Below, one piece after another: positions 27,512 through 36,768 of a stretch of DNA of 64,000 nt; position 1 is the stretch's first letter, and every line of letters starts with the position of its first letter. Position numbers and translations under genes: made by a program. Where the stretch lies: contig NZ_LT629735.1 in the NCBI RefSeq assembly GCF_900104925.1, positions 4,075,001-4,139,000 of the forward strand, read 5' to 3'. A model generated the notes under the pieces. It saw only the letters and a program-made list of their open reading frames with translations, was not told the origin of the DNA and made no database searches. This DNA comes from Opitutus sp. GAS368. GTDB lineage: Bacteria; Verrucomicrobiota; Verrucomicrobiia; Opitutales; Opitutaceae.

Positions 27512-30010
27512 ATGATTCTCGAAACCTTCTTCCAAGACCTGCGCATCGGACTCCGGGTCCTCTTCAAGGAAAAGTCCTTCTGCGCCCTCGCGGTGTTCGT
27601 GCTCGCCGTGGGCATCTGCGGCGTCACGACCATGTTCAGCGTGATCGACGGGGTGCTGCTGCGCGGCATGCCCTTTCCCGAGCCGGCGCAGCTGGTCGAC
27701 GTGCAGTGGCGCGACCCCAAGCAGCCGCCGGAGGTCACCACCAACCTGCTGCCCGCCGACTACCTCGAATTGCGCCCCGCGCAGCGGTCCTTCACCGATC
27801 TCGCCGCCTATCTCAACCTCTCGACGATCAACATCACGATCACGCGGACGCCGCAGCGGCTGCAGGGTGCCTACGTCACGGAAAATTTCTTTTCCGTCCT
27901 CGGCGTCAAACCGGTCCTGGGCCGTGATTTCACGGCCGACGACAACCGGCCCGAGGCCCCCCGCGTGGCGCTGATCAGCCACACGACCTGGCAGCACGAG
28001 TTCAATGGCGCGCGCGGCATCGTGGGCCAGACGGTCCGGCTCAACGGCCGCGCCGCCACGATCATCGGCGTGATGCCGCCCGGCTTCGCCTTCCCGCAGC
28101 AGGAGCAGATCTGGCTGCCGCTGTTCAACACCTTCGCCCCGCCGGCCAGGAATTTCCAGGTGGCGGCCGGCCTCGGCATCGCCGCGGCGCCAAACGTCGG
28201 CATCCTCGCCCGGCTGAAGCCCGGCGTGACCCTCGCCCAGGCCGGGCAGGAGTGGGACGCGCTCGCCGCCCGCCTCGCCGGGATGTATCCCGACACGAAC
28301 AAGCTCCTGACCGAGGCGTCCGTCCGGCCCCTGATCCAGAATTTCGTCGGCCGCAACCAGCGCATGATGCTCTACCTCATGTTCGGCGCGGTGGTCGGCG
28401 TGTTGCTGATCGCCTGCGTCAACGTGATGAACATGCAGTTCGCCCGCGCCACGCTGCGGCACAAGGAACTCGCCGTGCGCAATGCGCTCGGCGCCACCCG
28501 CGCCCGCCTCGTCCGCCAGATGCTGACCGAAAACGTGCTGCTGGCCGGCCTGGGCGCCGTCGCCGGCGTCCTCCTGTCGCTCTATGCGATCGACCTGTTC
28601 AACGAGGCCCTCGCGATTCAAATTCCGCCGCCGCCGTCCTGGGTTCATTTCGCGATCGACCCCCGGGTACTCGCCTTCACGGTCGGCGTCGCGATGCTCG
28701 CGGCCGTCGGGTCGGGCCTGCTCCCGGCCTTCCTCGCCTCGCGCGCCAACGCCGCCGACGCCCTCAAGGACGCCGGCCGGGGCAACACCAGCCGTGCGAC
28801 CAACGTCCTTACGCGCGGTCTCGTCATCACCCAGATCGGCCTCGCCTGCGCGCTGCTCGTCCTTTCGACGCTCGTCATCCGCTCCGTGGTCAACCAGCAG
28901 CGGATCGACTATGGCTACGACCCCGGGACCGTGCTGGCCGCGCGCGTCGGCCTGTTTTCCACCGACGATTACCCGGCCGAGGCGGACCGCCGGAAATTCT
29001 ACGAGCGGGTCCTGCGCGAGCTGCGCGCCACCCCGGGCATCGCCTCGGCCGCGGTCAGCTCCCGCTTCCGCATGATCGTCGCCGGCAACGGACCCTACGA
29101 GGTCGACGGCGTCAGCTATGCCACCGAGCGCGACCGCCCGCAGGGTTCGTTCGAGAATGTCAGCGAGGGCTACTTTGAAACGCTCGGCCTGAAGGTCATC
29201 GCGGGCCGTGACTTCACCAGCGACGACAACGACGCCCGCCAGCCGGTCGTCATCGTCAGCGCCTCCTTCGCCCGGAAGAATTTCGGCACCGCGAGCGCCG
29301 CGCTGGGCCGCAAGGTCCGGCCGTTCGGCGGCGGCAATTCCGGCCCGTGGCGGACCGTTGTCGGCGTCGCGCCCGACACCGTCATGCAGGCGCCGCCGTT
29401 CAGCCCCACCGTCAACACGGTCGGGATGTTCATCCCGTTGAATGTGCTGACGCCCCCGTTCGCCACCCTCCTGGTACGGCCGCCCGGTGGCTCGCCGCAC
29501 GCGATCGACGACCAGTTGCGCAAGGCTGTCGCCGCGGTCGACCCGAACCTGCCGCTTTATTTCGTGGAGACGCCGCGCCGCGCCCAGGACGACGTCCTCG
29601 CGCAAAACCGCATCCTCGCGACGATGTTCAGCCTCTTCGGCGGCGTGGCCACCCTGCTCGCCGCGGTCGGCGTGTATGGGGTGATGGCCTTCGCCGTCAA
29701 CCAGCGCACGCAGGAGTTCGGCGTGCGCATGGCGCTCGGTGCCGGCCGCCGCCAGATCCTGGTGATGGTGCTCGACCAGGGCGGCCGCCAGCTGTTCGTC
29801 GGCCTGGCCCTCGGCCTGCTCGGCGCGCTGCTGCTCGTGCTCTGGTTCACCGGCGCCTATGCCGGACTCTTCTTCGGCGTGAACCGCTTCGATCCGGCCA
29901 TCTACGGCTTCGTCGTCCTGCTGCTTTCCGCCGTGGCCGCGCTTTCCTGCCTCGTGCCCGCCCTCCGTGCCACCCGCGTCGACCCGATGGTGGCGCTCCG
30001 TGCCGAGTGA
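27512..30010 (+). CDS. ADOP-type ABC permease, copy 4
   Basis: 832-residue two-unit MacB/FtsX permease, sister of copy 3 (MILETFFQDLRIGLRVLFKE start, CVNVMNMQFARATLRHKELA block, RATRVDPMVALRAE end). Both copies share the IDYGYD stretch after the middle TM and the DPNLPLYFV segment in the second periplasmic domain, consistent with a relatively recent duplication. The 159-base gap before it holds a small inverted repeat (AGCCTT-GCGCG-AAGGCT near 27446) and no promoter I can defend. Confidence 0.92.
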   Translation: MILETFFQDLRIGLRVLFKEKSFCALAVFVLAVGICGVTTMFSVIDGVLLRGMPFPEPAQLVDVQWRDPKQPPEVTTNLLPADYLELRPAQRSFTDLAAYLNLSTINITITRTPQRLQGAYVTENFFSVLGVKPVLGRDFTADDNRPEAPRVALISHTTWQHEFNGARGIVGQTVRLNGRAATIIGVMPPGFAFPQQEQIWLPLFNTFAPPARNFQVAAGLGIAAAPNVGILARLKPGVTLAQAGQEWDALAARLAGMYPDTNKLLTEASVRPLIQNFVGRNQRMMLYLMFGAVVGVLLIACVNVMNMQFARATLRHKELAVRNALGATRARLVRQMLTENVLLAGLGAVAGVLLSLYAIDLFNEALAIQIPPPPSWVHFAIDPRVLAFTVGVAMLAAVGSGLLPAFLASRANAADALKDAGRGNTSRATNVLTRGLVITQIGLACALLVLSTLVIRSVVNQQRIDYGYDPGTVLAARVGLFSTDDYPAEADRRKFYERVLRELRATPGIASAAVSSRFRMIVAGNGPYEVDGVSYATERDRPQGSFENVSEGYFETLGLKVIAGRDFTSDDNDARQPVVIVSASFARKNFGTASAALGRKVRPFGGGNSGPWRTVVGVAPDTVMQAPPFSPTVNTVGMFIPLNVLTPPFATLLVRPPGGSPHAIDDQLRKAVAAVDPNLPLYFVETPRRAQDDVLAQNRILATMFSLFGGVATLLAAVGVYGVMAFAVNQRTQEFGVRMALGAGRRQILVMVLDQGGRQLFVGLALGLLGALLLVLWFTGAYAGLFFGVNRFDPAIYGFVVLLLSAVAALSCLVPALRATRVDPMVALRAE

Positions 30011-30104
30011 CGATGAAGTAGCGAGCGTGGTATTACGCGCCGAATATCCCGGGACCCTCACTTCCCTAATACACGCTCCCCGTTGCTTACTCCTTCTTTC
30101 TCCC

Positions 30105-32567
30105 ATGTTCCCTGAACTGCGCTTCGCCTTGCGCCAGCTCACCAAGGCCCCCGGCTTCACCGCCACGGTGATAACGGTCCTGGCTTTGGGCATCGGTGCC
30201 ACCACGGCGATCTTCAGCGTCATCAACGCCGTGCTGCTGCATCCGTTCCCCTATCAGGACGGCAACCACATCCTCTTCGTCGGGTCGAACCGGCTGGATC
30301 GCCCCAACAGCCAGATGCCGGTGGCCTACCTCGATTACCTCGAGTGGCGCCGGGACGCACGCAGCGTCGAGCACCTCGCCTTCGCCACCGGCACGTCCGC
30401 CACGCTGACGGGCCTCCCGGAACCCGCTGTGCTCCGCCAGGGCGCCGTGTCCGCGCCGGTCTGGCCCTTGCTCGGCATGCAGCCGGTGCTCGGCCGCGTG
30501 TTCACCGACGCCGAAGACACCCCCGCCGCCCCGCCGGTGTGCGTGTTGAGCTACGCCACCTGGCAGAAGCGCTTCTCCGGAGACCGGAGCATCCTGGACC
30601 ACCCCATCACCCTCGACGGCAAGTCCTACACGGTGATCGGCGTCATGCCTCCCACCTTCAAATTCTGGGCCGCCGACGTCTGGACCCCCGTCGGGCTCCA
30701 GGCGGGCTCGGACCTGATGCAGAGCCGCATCATACGCAATGACTCCTGGGTCGTCACGCGCGCCGCCCCGGGCCGCACCATCGATGACGTCCGCGCTGAG
30801 CTGTCGGTCATCGCCCGCCAGATCGCCCAACAACACCCCGACAGCAACCGGGATGTCGGCGTCACCATGCGCTACCTGAGCGAGTCGGTCTCGGGCCCGT
30901 TCCGGAATCCGCTCCTGCTGATGCTGGGCGCCGTCGCCGCCGTGCTGCTGATCGCCTGCGCCAACGTCGCCAACCTGCTCCTGGCGCGCACCATCGCCCG
31001 CCGCCGCGAATTTGCCGTGCGCGCCGCCTTGGGTGCCAGCCGGGGGCAGCTCATCCGCCAGATGCTGGTCGAGTGTGTGCCGCTCGCCGTGCTCGGCGGC
31101 ATCGCCGCCCTGGGCCTCGCGGTCTGGGGCCTCGATGGGTTGCTGGCCATTCTGCCGCAGGACACCGTGCCGGTGGAAGCCGTCATCCGGGTCAACGCGC
31201 CCGTCATGTTTTTTGCCGCCACCGTCACGTTCGGCACCATGCTGCTGTTCGCCCTGTTTCCCGCGCTCGAGGGCTCCAGCGCCGCCGGCGGCAACGGCCT
31301 CAACGAGGGCAGCCGCGGCACGGCCAGTGTGCGCACCGGCCGGATCCGCGCCGGGCTCATCGTCGCCGAGGTCAGCCTCTCCCTCATGCTGCTGATCGGC
31401 GCCGGCCTGCTCCTGCGCAGTCTCGCGCGCGTCTACGCCGTCGAGGTGGGCTTCAACCGCGACAACCTTCTCACGATCCCGATCCAGTTGCCCGAGAATC
31501 GCTACGGCACCAGCGAACAGGCCACGCGGTTCTTCGAGGACGCGGTGGCGCGCCTCCGGTCGCTTCCCGCCGTCGCCGCCGTCGCGGCCAGCACCAACGC
31601 GCCCTTCCTCAACGGCTCGGGCATGCCGCTCGTCGTCGAGGGCCAGACCTACACCGACATAGCCCAGATGAAGGATGTCCAGTTCTCCCTCGTCACCGAC
31701 GATTACTTCCGCGCCCAAGGGCTGCGGCTGGTGCGCGGCCGCGTCCTCAATGAGACCGACCGGGCCGGCTCGCCGCCGGTGATCGTCCTCAACGAGGCGG
31801 CGGTGAAGAAATTCCTGCCCGAGGGCGAGCCCCTCGGCAAGCAGGTGATGCTGGGCGCGCCGGACAACCTGATCAAACCCGGCATGCTGCCGGCGGGTTT
31901 CGACAAGTTCCAGTGGGCGACGGTGGTCGGCGTGGTCCAGAGCGCGCGGCACTTCGGTCTCGACAACGATCCACCCGCCGCCGCCTACATTCCGGTCCGC
32001 CAGTCCTGGAACTATCCGCAGATGCGCCGGTTCATGATCCTCCTCGTGCGCACGCACGGGGAACCCCTCGACGCCGTGCCGGCGCTGCGCGGCGTGCTCA
32101 AATCGCAGGACCGGGACCTGCCCGTCGAGCGCATCTCCACCATGAACACGATCATCGGCGACTCGCTCCAGTCCACGCGGTTCAACACCGTGCTGCTGGG
32201 CCTGTTCGCCGTCATCGCCCTCGCGCTGGCCGCCGTCGGCATCTATGGCGTCGTCGCCTGGAACGTGACGCAGCGCACCCGCGAGATCGGCATCCGCTCG
32301 GCCCTCGGCGCCACCCGCCGGGACGTGCTCCGTCTGGTGGTCGGCCAGGGCATGAAGGTCGTCCTGCTCGGCGTCGCCCTCGGTCTGGCCGGCTCGTTCG
32401 CCGCCACCCGCGCCCTGCAGGGCCTGCTCTTCGAAACCAGCGTCTTCGACGGCTGGACCTTCGCCATCGTCTCGCTCCTCCTCGCCAGCGTCGCGCTGCT
32501 CGCGTGCTGGTTTCCGGCCCGCCGCGCCACCCGCGTGGATCCCATGGTGGCCCTGCGGGCTGATTGA
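30105..32567 (+). CDS. ADOP-type ABC permease, copy 5
   Basis: 820-residue two-unit MacB/FtsX permease. The start MFPELRFALRQLTKAPGFT is chosen by similarity to the class; the frame is open upstream. It contains TM1 (VLALGIGATTAIFSVINAVL), CANVANLLLARTIARRREFA, and the second FtsX unit with VAWNVTQRTREIGIRSALGA, and ends RRATRVDPMVALRAD. It is more like copies 1 and 2 than copies 3 and 4. The TPR protein gene follows 34 bases later and may be co-transcribed. Confidence 0.92.
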   Translation: MFPELRFALRQLTKAPGFTATVITVLALGIGATTAIFSVINAVLLHPFPYQDGNHILFVGSNRLDRPNSQMPVAYLDYLEWRRDARSVEHLAFATGTSATLTGLPEPAVLRQGAVSAPVWPLLGMQPVLGRVFTDAEDTPAAPPVCVLSYATWQKRFSGDRSILDHPITLDGKSYTVIGVMPPTFKFWAADVWTPVGLQAGSDLMQSRIIRNDSWVVTRAAPGRTIDDVRAELSVIARQIAQQHPDSNRDVGVTMRYLSESVSGPFRNPLLLMLGAVAAVLLIACANVANLLLARTIARRREFAVRAALGASRGQLIRQMLVECVPLAVLGGIAALGLAVWGLDGLLAILPQDTVPVEAVIRVNAPVMFFAATVTFGTMLLFALFPALEGSSAAGGNGLNEGSRGTASVRTGRIRAGLIVAEVSLSLMLLIGAGLLLRSLARVYAVEVGFNRDNLLTIPIQLPENRYGTSEQATRFFEDAVARLRSLPAVAAVAASTNAPFLNGSGMPLVVEGQTYTDIAQMKDVQFSLVTDDYFRAQGLRLVRGRVLNETDRAGSPPVIVLNEAAVKKFLPEGEPLGKQVMLGAPDNLIKPGMLPAGFDKFQWATVVGVVQSARHFGLDNDPPAAAYIPVRQSWNYPQMRRFMILLVRTHGEPLDAVPALRGVLKSQDRDLPVERISTMNTIIGDSLQSTRFNTVLLGLFAVIALALAAVGIYGVVAWNVTQRTREIGIRSALGATRRDVLRLVVGQGMKVVLLGVALGLAGSFAATRALQGLLFETSVFDGWTFAIVSLLLASVALLACWFPARRATRVDPMVALRAD

Positions 32568-32601
32568 CGGAACTTCCCGTCCGCCCCAGGTTCTCCACTG
32601 C

Positions 32602-33468
32602 ATGCAACGATTCTGCGCCGTCCTGGCCGGCCTCAGTCTCACCGCCCTCGGGGTCGCCGCCGTCGACCCGGCCGCCTTCAAGGCCGCCGTCGAACTCTAC
32701 CAGCAGCACAAGCCACTCGAGGCGCAAAAGGCTTTCGAAACCCTCGCCCAGGCCGACGGGAAAAACGCCGACATCCAGTTCTATCTGGGCCGGCTGGCGC
32801 TCCAGCGCGACGATCATGAGCAGGCCGTGGCCTGCTTTGAGAAAGCCGTGGCGCTGGTGCCGGACGACGCGCGCTTCCACCACCGGCTGGGCGATGCCTA
32901 CGGTCTGGCAGCCCAGAAGGCCGGCCTGTTTTCCAAGATCAGCCTGGCCGGCAAATGCCAGGCCGAGTATGAAAAAGCCGTCGAGCTCGACGGCAAAAGC
33001 GTCGACGCGCGCCAAAGCCTGTTCAACTTCTACCTGCAGGCCCCGGGCTTTGCCGGTGGCAGCAAGGAGAAGGCGCTGACCCAGGCGGAGGAAATCAAGC
33101 GCCTCGACCCCCCGCGCGGCCGGCAGATCTTTGCCGCCTATTACGCGAACGAGCAGAAATACGCCCTTGCTCTCGCCGAGTTCGACGAGGTGCTGAAGGA
33201 CAAGCCCGACGATTACACCTCGCTCTACCAGGTCGGCCGCCTCGCCGCCAACACCGGCCAGTTCCTCGACCGGGGCCTGGCCGCGCTGCGCCGTTGCGTG
33301 GAGCTGCCCGCGCCGGCGGGCGAGCCCGGACATGCCGCCGCCCACTGGCGCATCGGCAACATCCTCGAGAAACAGGGTGACAAGCCGGGCGCCCGTGCCG
33401 CCTACGAGGCTTCGCTCAAAGCCGACCCGAAGTTTCCCCAGGCCATCGAGGCGTTGAAAAAGCTTTGA
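32602..33468 (+). CDS. Secreted TPR-repeat protein
   Basis: 288 residues with a signal peptide (about 1-20, ending GVAA) and at least four tetratricopeptide-like helix pairs, e.g. ADIQFYLGRLALQRDDHEQA, DARFHHRLGDAYGLAAQKAG and AAHWRIGNILEKQGDKPGA. TPR proteins act as scaffolds; this one should be periplasmic. Its position directly after the permease run suggests an accessory role there, but the sequence gives no partner. Confidence 0.85.
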   Translation: MQRFCAVLAGLSLTALGVAAVDPAAFKAAVELYQQHKPLEAQKAFETLAQADGKNADIQFYLGRLALQRDDHEQAVACFEKAVALVPDDARFHHRLGDAYGLAAQKAGLFSKISLAGKCQAEYEKAVELDGKSVDARQSLFNFYLQAPGFAGGSKEKALTQAEEIKRLDPPRGRQIFAAYYANEQKYALALAEFDEVLKDKPDDYTSLYQVGRLAANTGQFLDRGLAALRRCVELPAPAGEPGHAAAHWRIGNILEKQGDKPGARAAYEASLKADPKFPQAIEALKKL

Positions 33469-33511
33469 GCGGGCCGCGGCTCATCGCGCTCGCAATCGCC
33501 GGGTTTTCACT

Positions 33512-34708
33512 ATGCTCATGGCCGTGAGCAATCCGCCCCGTGAGGACTTCCTGATTCAGCTCGGCACCAGCGTGCGCGACGGCAGCTTCGTGAAGCTCAC
33601 GCTTGGCAAGCCGCGCGGCGGCGACGCCACCCTGCGCAACCTGCTGGTGCGGCCCGTGGTCCTGCGCGGCGCTCCGCACCTTTCCTTCGTCTGGCGGCAT
33701 GACCGGCAGGACATCACGAAGAACCACGCGCCGGAAGACGCCATCACGGCGCTGGCCGCGCTTGTCGGCGCCGACTTTCACAGCGCCCACCTCTTCACCA
33801 CGGCGCGGATGGCGCAGCTCGAGTTCAACAAGAAGGGCGAACCGCGCCTCACCTACGGTCCGGCCGCGGTGGAAAAGGCCGGGGGAGAGCACGACCGCAC
33901 CAAGCAGCGTCTGCTCCCGGAGCAGAGCCAGCCTTGGCTCGAAAAGCTGGGCGTCACGACCGCCACCGGCGCCGTCCGGGAGGGCCTGGCCGACAAGCAC
34001 CGGCAGATCCACAAGTTCACCGAAATCCTCAGCCACCTCGCCGCCGACGCGGCCTTGCCGACCCACCGGCCGCTCGAGATCGCCGACATGGGCTGCGGCA
34101 AGGGTTATCTGACGTTCGCCACGCACGATTACTTCAACCTGGTCGAGCAGCGCGCCGCGCACGTCCGCGGCATCGAGGCCCGCGAGGAACTCGTGACCCT
34201 GTGCAACCGGATCGCCCGCGAGACGGCGCGGGCGAACCTCAACTTTGTCCAAGGCACGATCGAGTCGGCCAGGCTCCCCGCGCTCGACGTGCTCATCGCC
34301 CTGCATGCCTGCGACACCGCCACGGACGACGCGCTCGCCAAGGGCGTGCAGGCCGGCGCCGCGCTGCTCGTGGTGGCCCCATGCTGCCAGAAGGAGTTGC
34401 GTCCCCAGCTGGTCGCCGCCCCGGTCCTGGCTCCCGCCTTGCGCCATGGGATTTTCCAGGAGCGCCACGCCGAATTTGCCACCGACGCCCTCCGCGCCCT
34501 GCTGCTCGAGTGGGCGGGCTACGACACGAAGGTGTTCGAGTTCATCTCGACTGAGCATACGGCGAAGAACCTCATGATCGCCGCCACCAAGCGAAACGGC
34601 CCGGCGCGCACCGAGTCCGCCGCCCTGAAGGTGCGCGAGCTGGCCACCTTCTACGGCATCAAGTCGCAGGCGCTCGCGCGGCAGTTCTATTTCGATCTCG
34701 GCACATGA
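33512..34708 (+). CDS. SAM-dependent methyltransferase (Methyltransf_32-like)
   Basis: 398 residues. An N-terminal ~150-residue domain (LGTSVRDGSFVKLTLGKPRG) is followed by a Rossmann methyltransferase domain with SAM motif IADMGCGKGYLTFA, the LHACDTATDDALAKG segment and the cysteine pair in VVAPCCQKEL, all typical of the Methyltransf_32 (METTL25/GSTCD-like) group. The target is probably RNA or a ribosome-associated molecule, by family only. The start could be the second Met (MAVSNPP). The stop overlaps the next methyltransferase start (ATGA), so the two are coupled. Confidence 0.82.
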   Translation: MLMAVSNPPREDFLIQLGTSVRDGSFVKLTLGKPRGGDATLRNLLVRPVVLRGAPHLSFVWRHDRQDITKNHAPEDAITALAALVGADFHSAHLFTTARMAQLEFNKKGEPRLTYGPAAVEKAGGEHDRTKQRLLPEQSQPWLEKLGVTTATGAVREGLADKHRQIHKFTEILSHLAADAALPTHRPLEIADMGCGKGYLTFATHDYFNLVEQRAAHVRGIEAREELVTLCNRIARETARANLNFVQGTIESARLPALDVLIALHACDTATDDALAKGVQAGAALLVVAPCCQKELRPQLVAAPVLAPALRHGIFQERHAEFATDALRALLLEWAGYDTKVFEFISTEHTAKNLMIAATKRNGPARTESAALKVRELATFYGIKSQALARQFYFDLGT

Positions 34709-35754
34709 ACTGGGAGACGCTCGACTGGGAAGTCCTCGACCGGCTGCGCGAAACGTTTCTGTCCGAGGCGAAGTCCGCCGGCCCCTACTGGCACACGATC
34801 ACCGACCTCGAAAGCTACGACCTCACCTACGGCGAGCGCATCGGTTGGAAGTGGGACGCGGTGCTGGCCGAATTGAAACGGCGCGGCTGGACCCCGCCCG
34901 CCAGCGCCACCGTGCTCGACTGGGGTTGCGGCAGCGGCGTCGCCGGCCGGCGCGTCGTGGACTTCTTCGGCGCGGCGAGCTTCACCCGGCTGCTGGTGCA
35001 CGACCACTCGGAGCTGGCGATGGACTTCGCCGAACACCGCGCGCGGAAACAATACCCGCAGCTCGAAGCCGGCCGCGCTGACGCCCGTTACCTCCGCTCG
35101 GATGAGCCGATCGGCGTGCTGGTCGCCAGCCATGTGCTCAACGAGCTCGCCGACGTGGCGCGAGCGGAGCTCGCCGACCTGTGCGCCCGCGCCCAGACCA
35201 TCCTCTGGGTCGAACCCGGCACGCACGAGGTCAGCCGCGCGCTCGGCGGCTGGCGCGAGAAACTGCGCGCCGCCGGCCTGAACCCCGTCGCTCCCTGTCC
35301 GCACCACGCCGCCTGCGGCGTGCTCGCGGCCGGCAACGAACGGCACTGGTGCCACTTCTTCGCGTCGCCGCCGGCCAACCTTTATGCCGACTCCGACTGG
35401 GTGAAGTTCGGCCAGCGCGCCGGCATCGACCTGCGCTCCCTGCCCTACTGCTTCCTCGCGCTCGACCGCCGGCCCACCTCTGTAGCGGCGGTCTATGACC
35501 GCCGGAACGATGATGAGGCCAACAACGACGACGGTCATAGACCGCCGCTACAGCTTTCCCGCATCCTCGGCGAACCGCGCCACTACAAGGGCTATGCCAA
35601 GATCTTCAGCTGCGACGCCAGCGGCGTGGCCGAACTGATGCTGCAGAAGCGCGACGCACCCGAATTATTCAAGGCCCTGAAGCAGGGCGCCGGCCCGGAG
35701 CTGCACCGCTGGGCGCACGCCCATGGCCGCATCATGCAAATCAAGCCGCTCTGA
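34705..35754 (+). CDS. Rsm22-like ribosomal methyltransferase with in-frame repeat insertion
   Basis: 349 residues. SAM motif VLDWGCGSGVAGRRV, the VASHVLNEL segment, and the Rsm22-family Cys/His cluster (APCPHHAACGVL ... HWCHFF), which in mitochondrial and bacterial relatives belongs to a small-subunit rRNA/ribosome-assembly methyltransferase. Residues about 259-283 are encoded by a 74-bp palindromic repeat (R2), giving a polar insert between CFLALDRRP and LSRILGEPRHYKGYAKIF. The insert falls after the Cys/His cluster, likely in a surface loop, and leaves the frame open. It forms a coupled pair with the upstream methyltransferase. Confidence 0.82.
   Translation: MNWETLDWEVLDRLRETFLSEAKSAGPYWHTITDLESYDLTYGERIGWKWDAVLAELKRRGWTPPASATVLDWGCGSGVAGRRVVDFFGAASFTRLLVHDHSELAMDFAEHRARKQYPQLEAGRADARYLRSDEPIGVLVASHVLNELADVARAELADLCARAQTILWVEPGTHEVSRALGGWREKLRAAGLNPVAPCPHHAACGVLAAGNERHWCHFFASPPANLYADSDWVKFGQRAGIDLRSLPYCFLALDRRPTSVAAVYDRRNDDEANNDDGHRPPLQLSRILGEPRHYKGYAKIFSCDASGVAELMLQKRDAPELFKALKQGAGPELHRWAHAHGRIMQIKPL
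35480..35553. repeat. Palindromic repeat R2 inside a coding gene
   Basis: Perfect 22-bp inverted arms (35480-35501 and 35532-35553; core GCGGCGGTCTATGACCG) around a 30-bp spacer. A degenerate copy is at 46254-46324 and a partial one at 24484-24507. This copy is translated as part of the Rsm22-like methyltransferase. Confidence 0.9.
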
Positions 35755-35781
35755 AGCTTATTCCGTAACTTCCCACTGAAA

Positions 35782-35811
35782 ATTAGTGTTCATTAGTGTC
35801 CATTAGTGGTT
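35782..35811 (+). repeat. Three tandem 10-bp ATTAGTG repeats
   Basis: ATTAGTGTTC, ATTAGTGTCC and ATTAGTGGTT in direct succession, ending 24 bases before the ATG of the ABC ATPase gene. The stretch is AT-rich against a GC-rich background and may belong to the promoter or leader of that gene; no sigma-70 box pair is convincing. Confidence 0.75.
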
Positions 35812-35835
35812 CAAAAAGCCTTCCCTTCCTCCCCC

Positions 35836-36498
35836 ATGATCACGCTCCGTAACGTTGAAAAAGTCTACCCGCTCAAGGGCGGAGTCTTCTATGCCCTGCG
35901 CAACATCAGCCTCACGATCAACGAGGGTGAGTTCGTCTCCATCATGGGCAACTCCGGCTCCGGCAAGTCCACCCTGCTGCACATCCTCGGCCTGCACGAC
36001 AGCGCGTGGGGCGGCGAATACACCCTGAAGGGCGAGGCCGTCCACAAGCTCGACAAGAAGAAGCGCTTCGAGCTGCAGAAAAAGCACATCGGCTTCGTCT
36101 TCCAGAGCTACCACCTCCTCGACGACCTCACGGTCTACGAGAACCTCGAGATTCCGCTTTCCTACCGCGACATGCCCAAGAAGGAGCGCGAGTCGGTCGT
36201 GTGCGACGTGCTCGACAAGTTCGGCATCGTCGGGAAAAAGGATCTCTATCCCAGCCAGCTCTCCGGCGGCCAGCAACAACTGGTCGGCGTCGCCCGCGCG
36301 CTCATCGCCAAGCCCTCGCTCATCCTCGCCGACGAGCCCACCGGCAACCTCCACTCCGACCAGGGCCGGGAGATCATGAAGCTCTTCAAGAAGCTCAACG
36401 AGGAAGGCACCACCATCATCCAGGTCACGCACTCGGCGGAGAACGCCACTTACGGCAGCCGGATCATCCGCCTCGCCGACGGCCTGCTGATCAGCTGA
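35836..36498 (+). CDS. ABC transporter ATP-binding protein (LolD/MacB-type)
   Basis: 220-residue ATPase subunit. Walker [10 protein letters not shown] (about 38-46), Q-loop [20 protein letters not shown], signature [15 protein letters not shown], Walker [12 protein letters not shown] and switch VTHS are visible. Two departures from its paralogs here are NLHSDQ in place of NLDSK after Walker B and QQL in place of QQR after the signature. The start [13 protein letters not shown] is chosen since the earlier GTG adds a non-conserved tail. No permease gene is adjacent, so it may serve the ADOP permeases upstream. Confidence 0.9.
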   Translation: MITLRNVEKVYPLKGGVFYALRNISLTINEGEFVSIMGNSGSGKSTLLHILGLHDSAWGGEYTLKGEAVHKLDKKKRFELQKKHIGFVFQSYHLLDDLTVYENLEIPLSYRDMPKKERESVVCDVLDKFGIVGKKDLYPSQLSGGQQQLVGVARALIAKPSLILADEPTGNLHSDQGREIMKLFKKLNEEGTTIIQVTHSAENATYGSRIIRLADGLLIS

Positions 36499-36728
36499 TC
36501 CCCCATGCTCCGGCGCCATGTCAGGTTCGCTTTCTCCCGAGAATTGCCGCGCTGAAGGCGAACCGCCCCTGCGCCGGTTTGCTCGTCCGCGCTGCGACGC
36601 GCCTGTCGATAAAGCCAATCGCCCGGGTTGTCCGGGCGCCGGCTACGCCGGGCGAAAGGTAACAAAACCAGAGCCATCTGGCTCTAGTGATATAGGGCCT
36701 TTAGGGTCTCAGGCAATGAATACTGTTG

Positions 36729-36768
36729 CCCGGGGGAATTCCCCGGGATGCAGTCGCCAACCGACTGC
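36729..36768 (+). promoter_or_regulatory. Two adjacent palindromes overlapping the sensor-kinase start
   Basis: CCCGGGGGAATTCCCCGGG (36729-36747) is followed directly by the hairpin GCAGTC-GCCAACC-GACTGC (36750-36768), which ends at the base before the ATG at 36769. The pair could fold in the mRNA leader and control translation, or could be an operator. Function is unknown. Confidence 0.45.
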
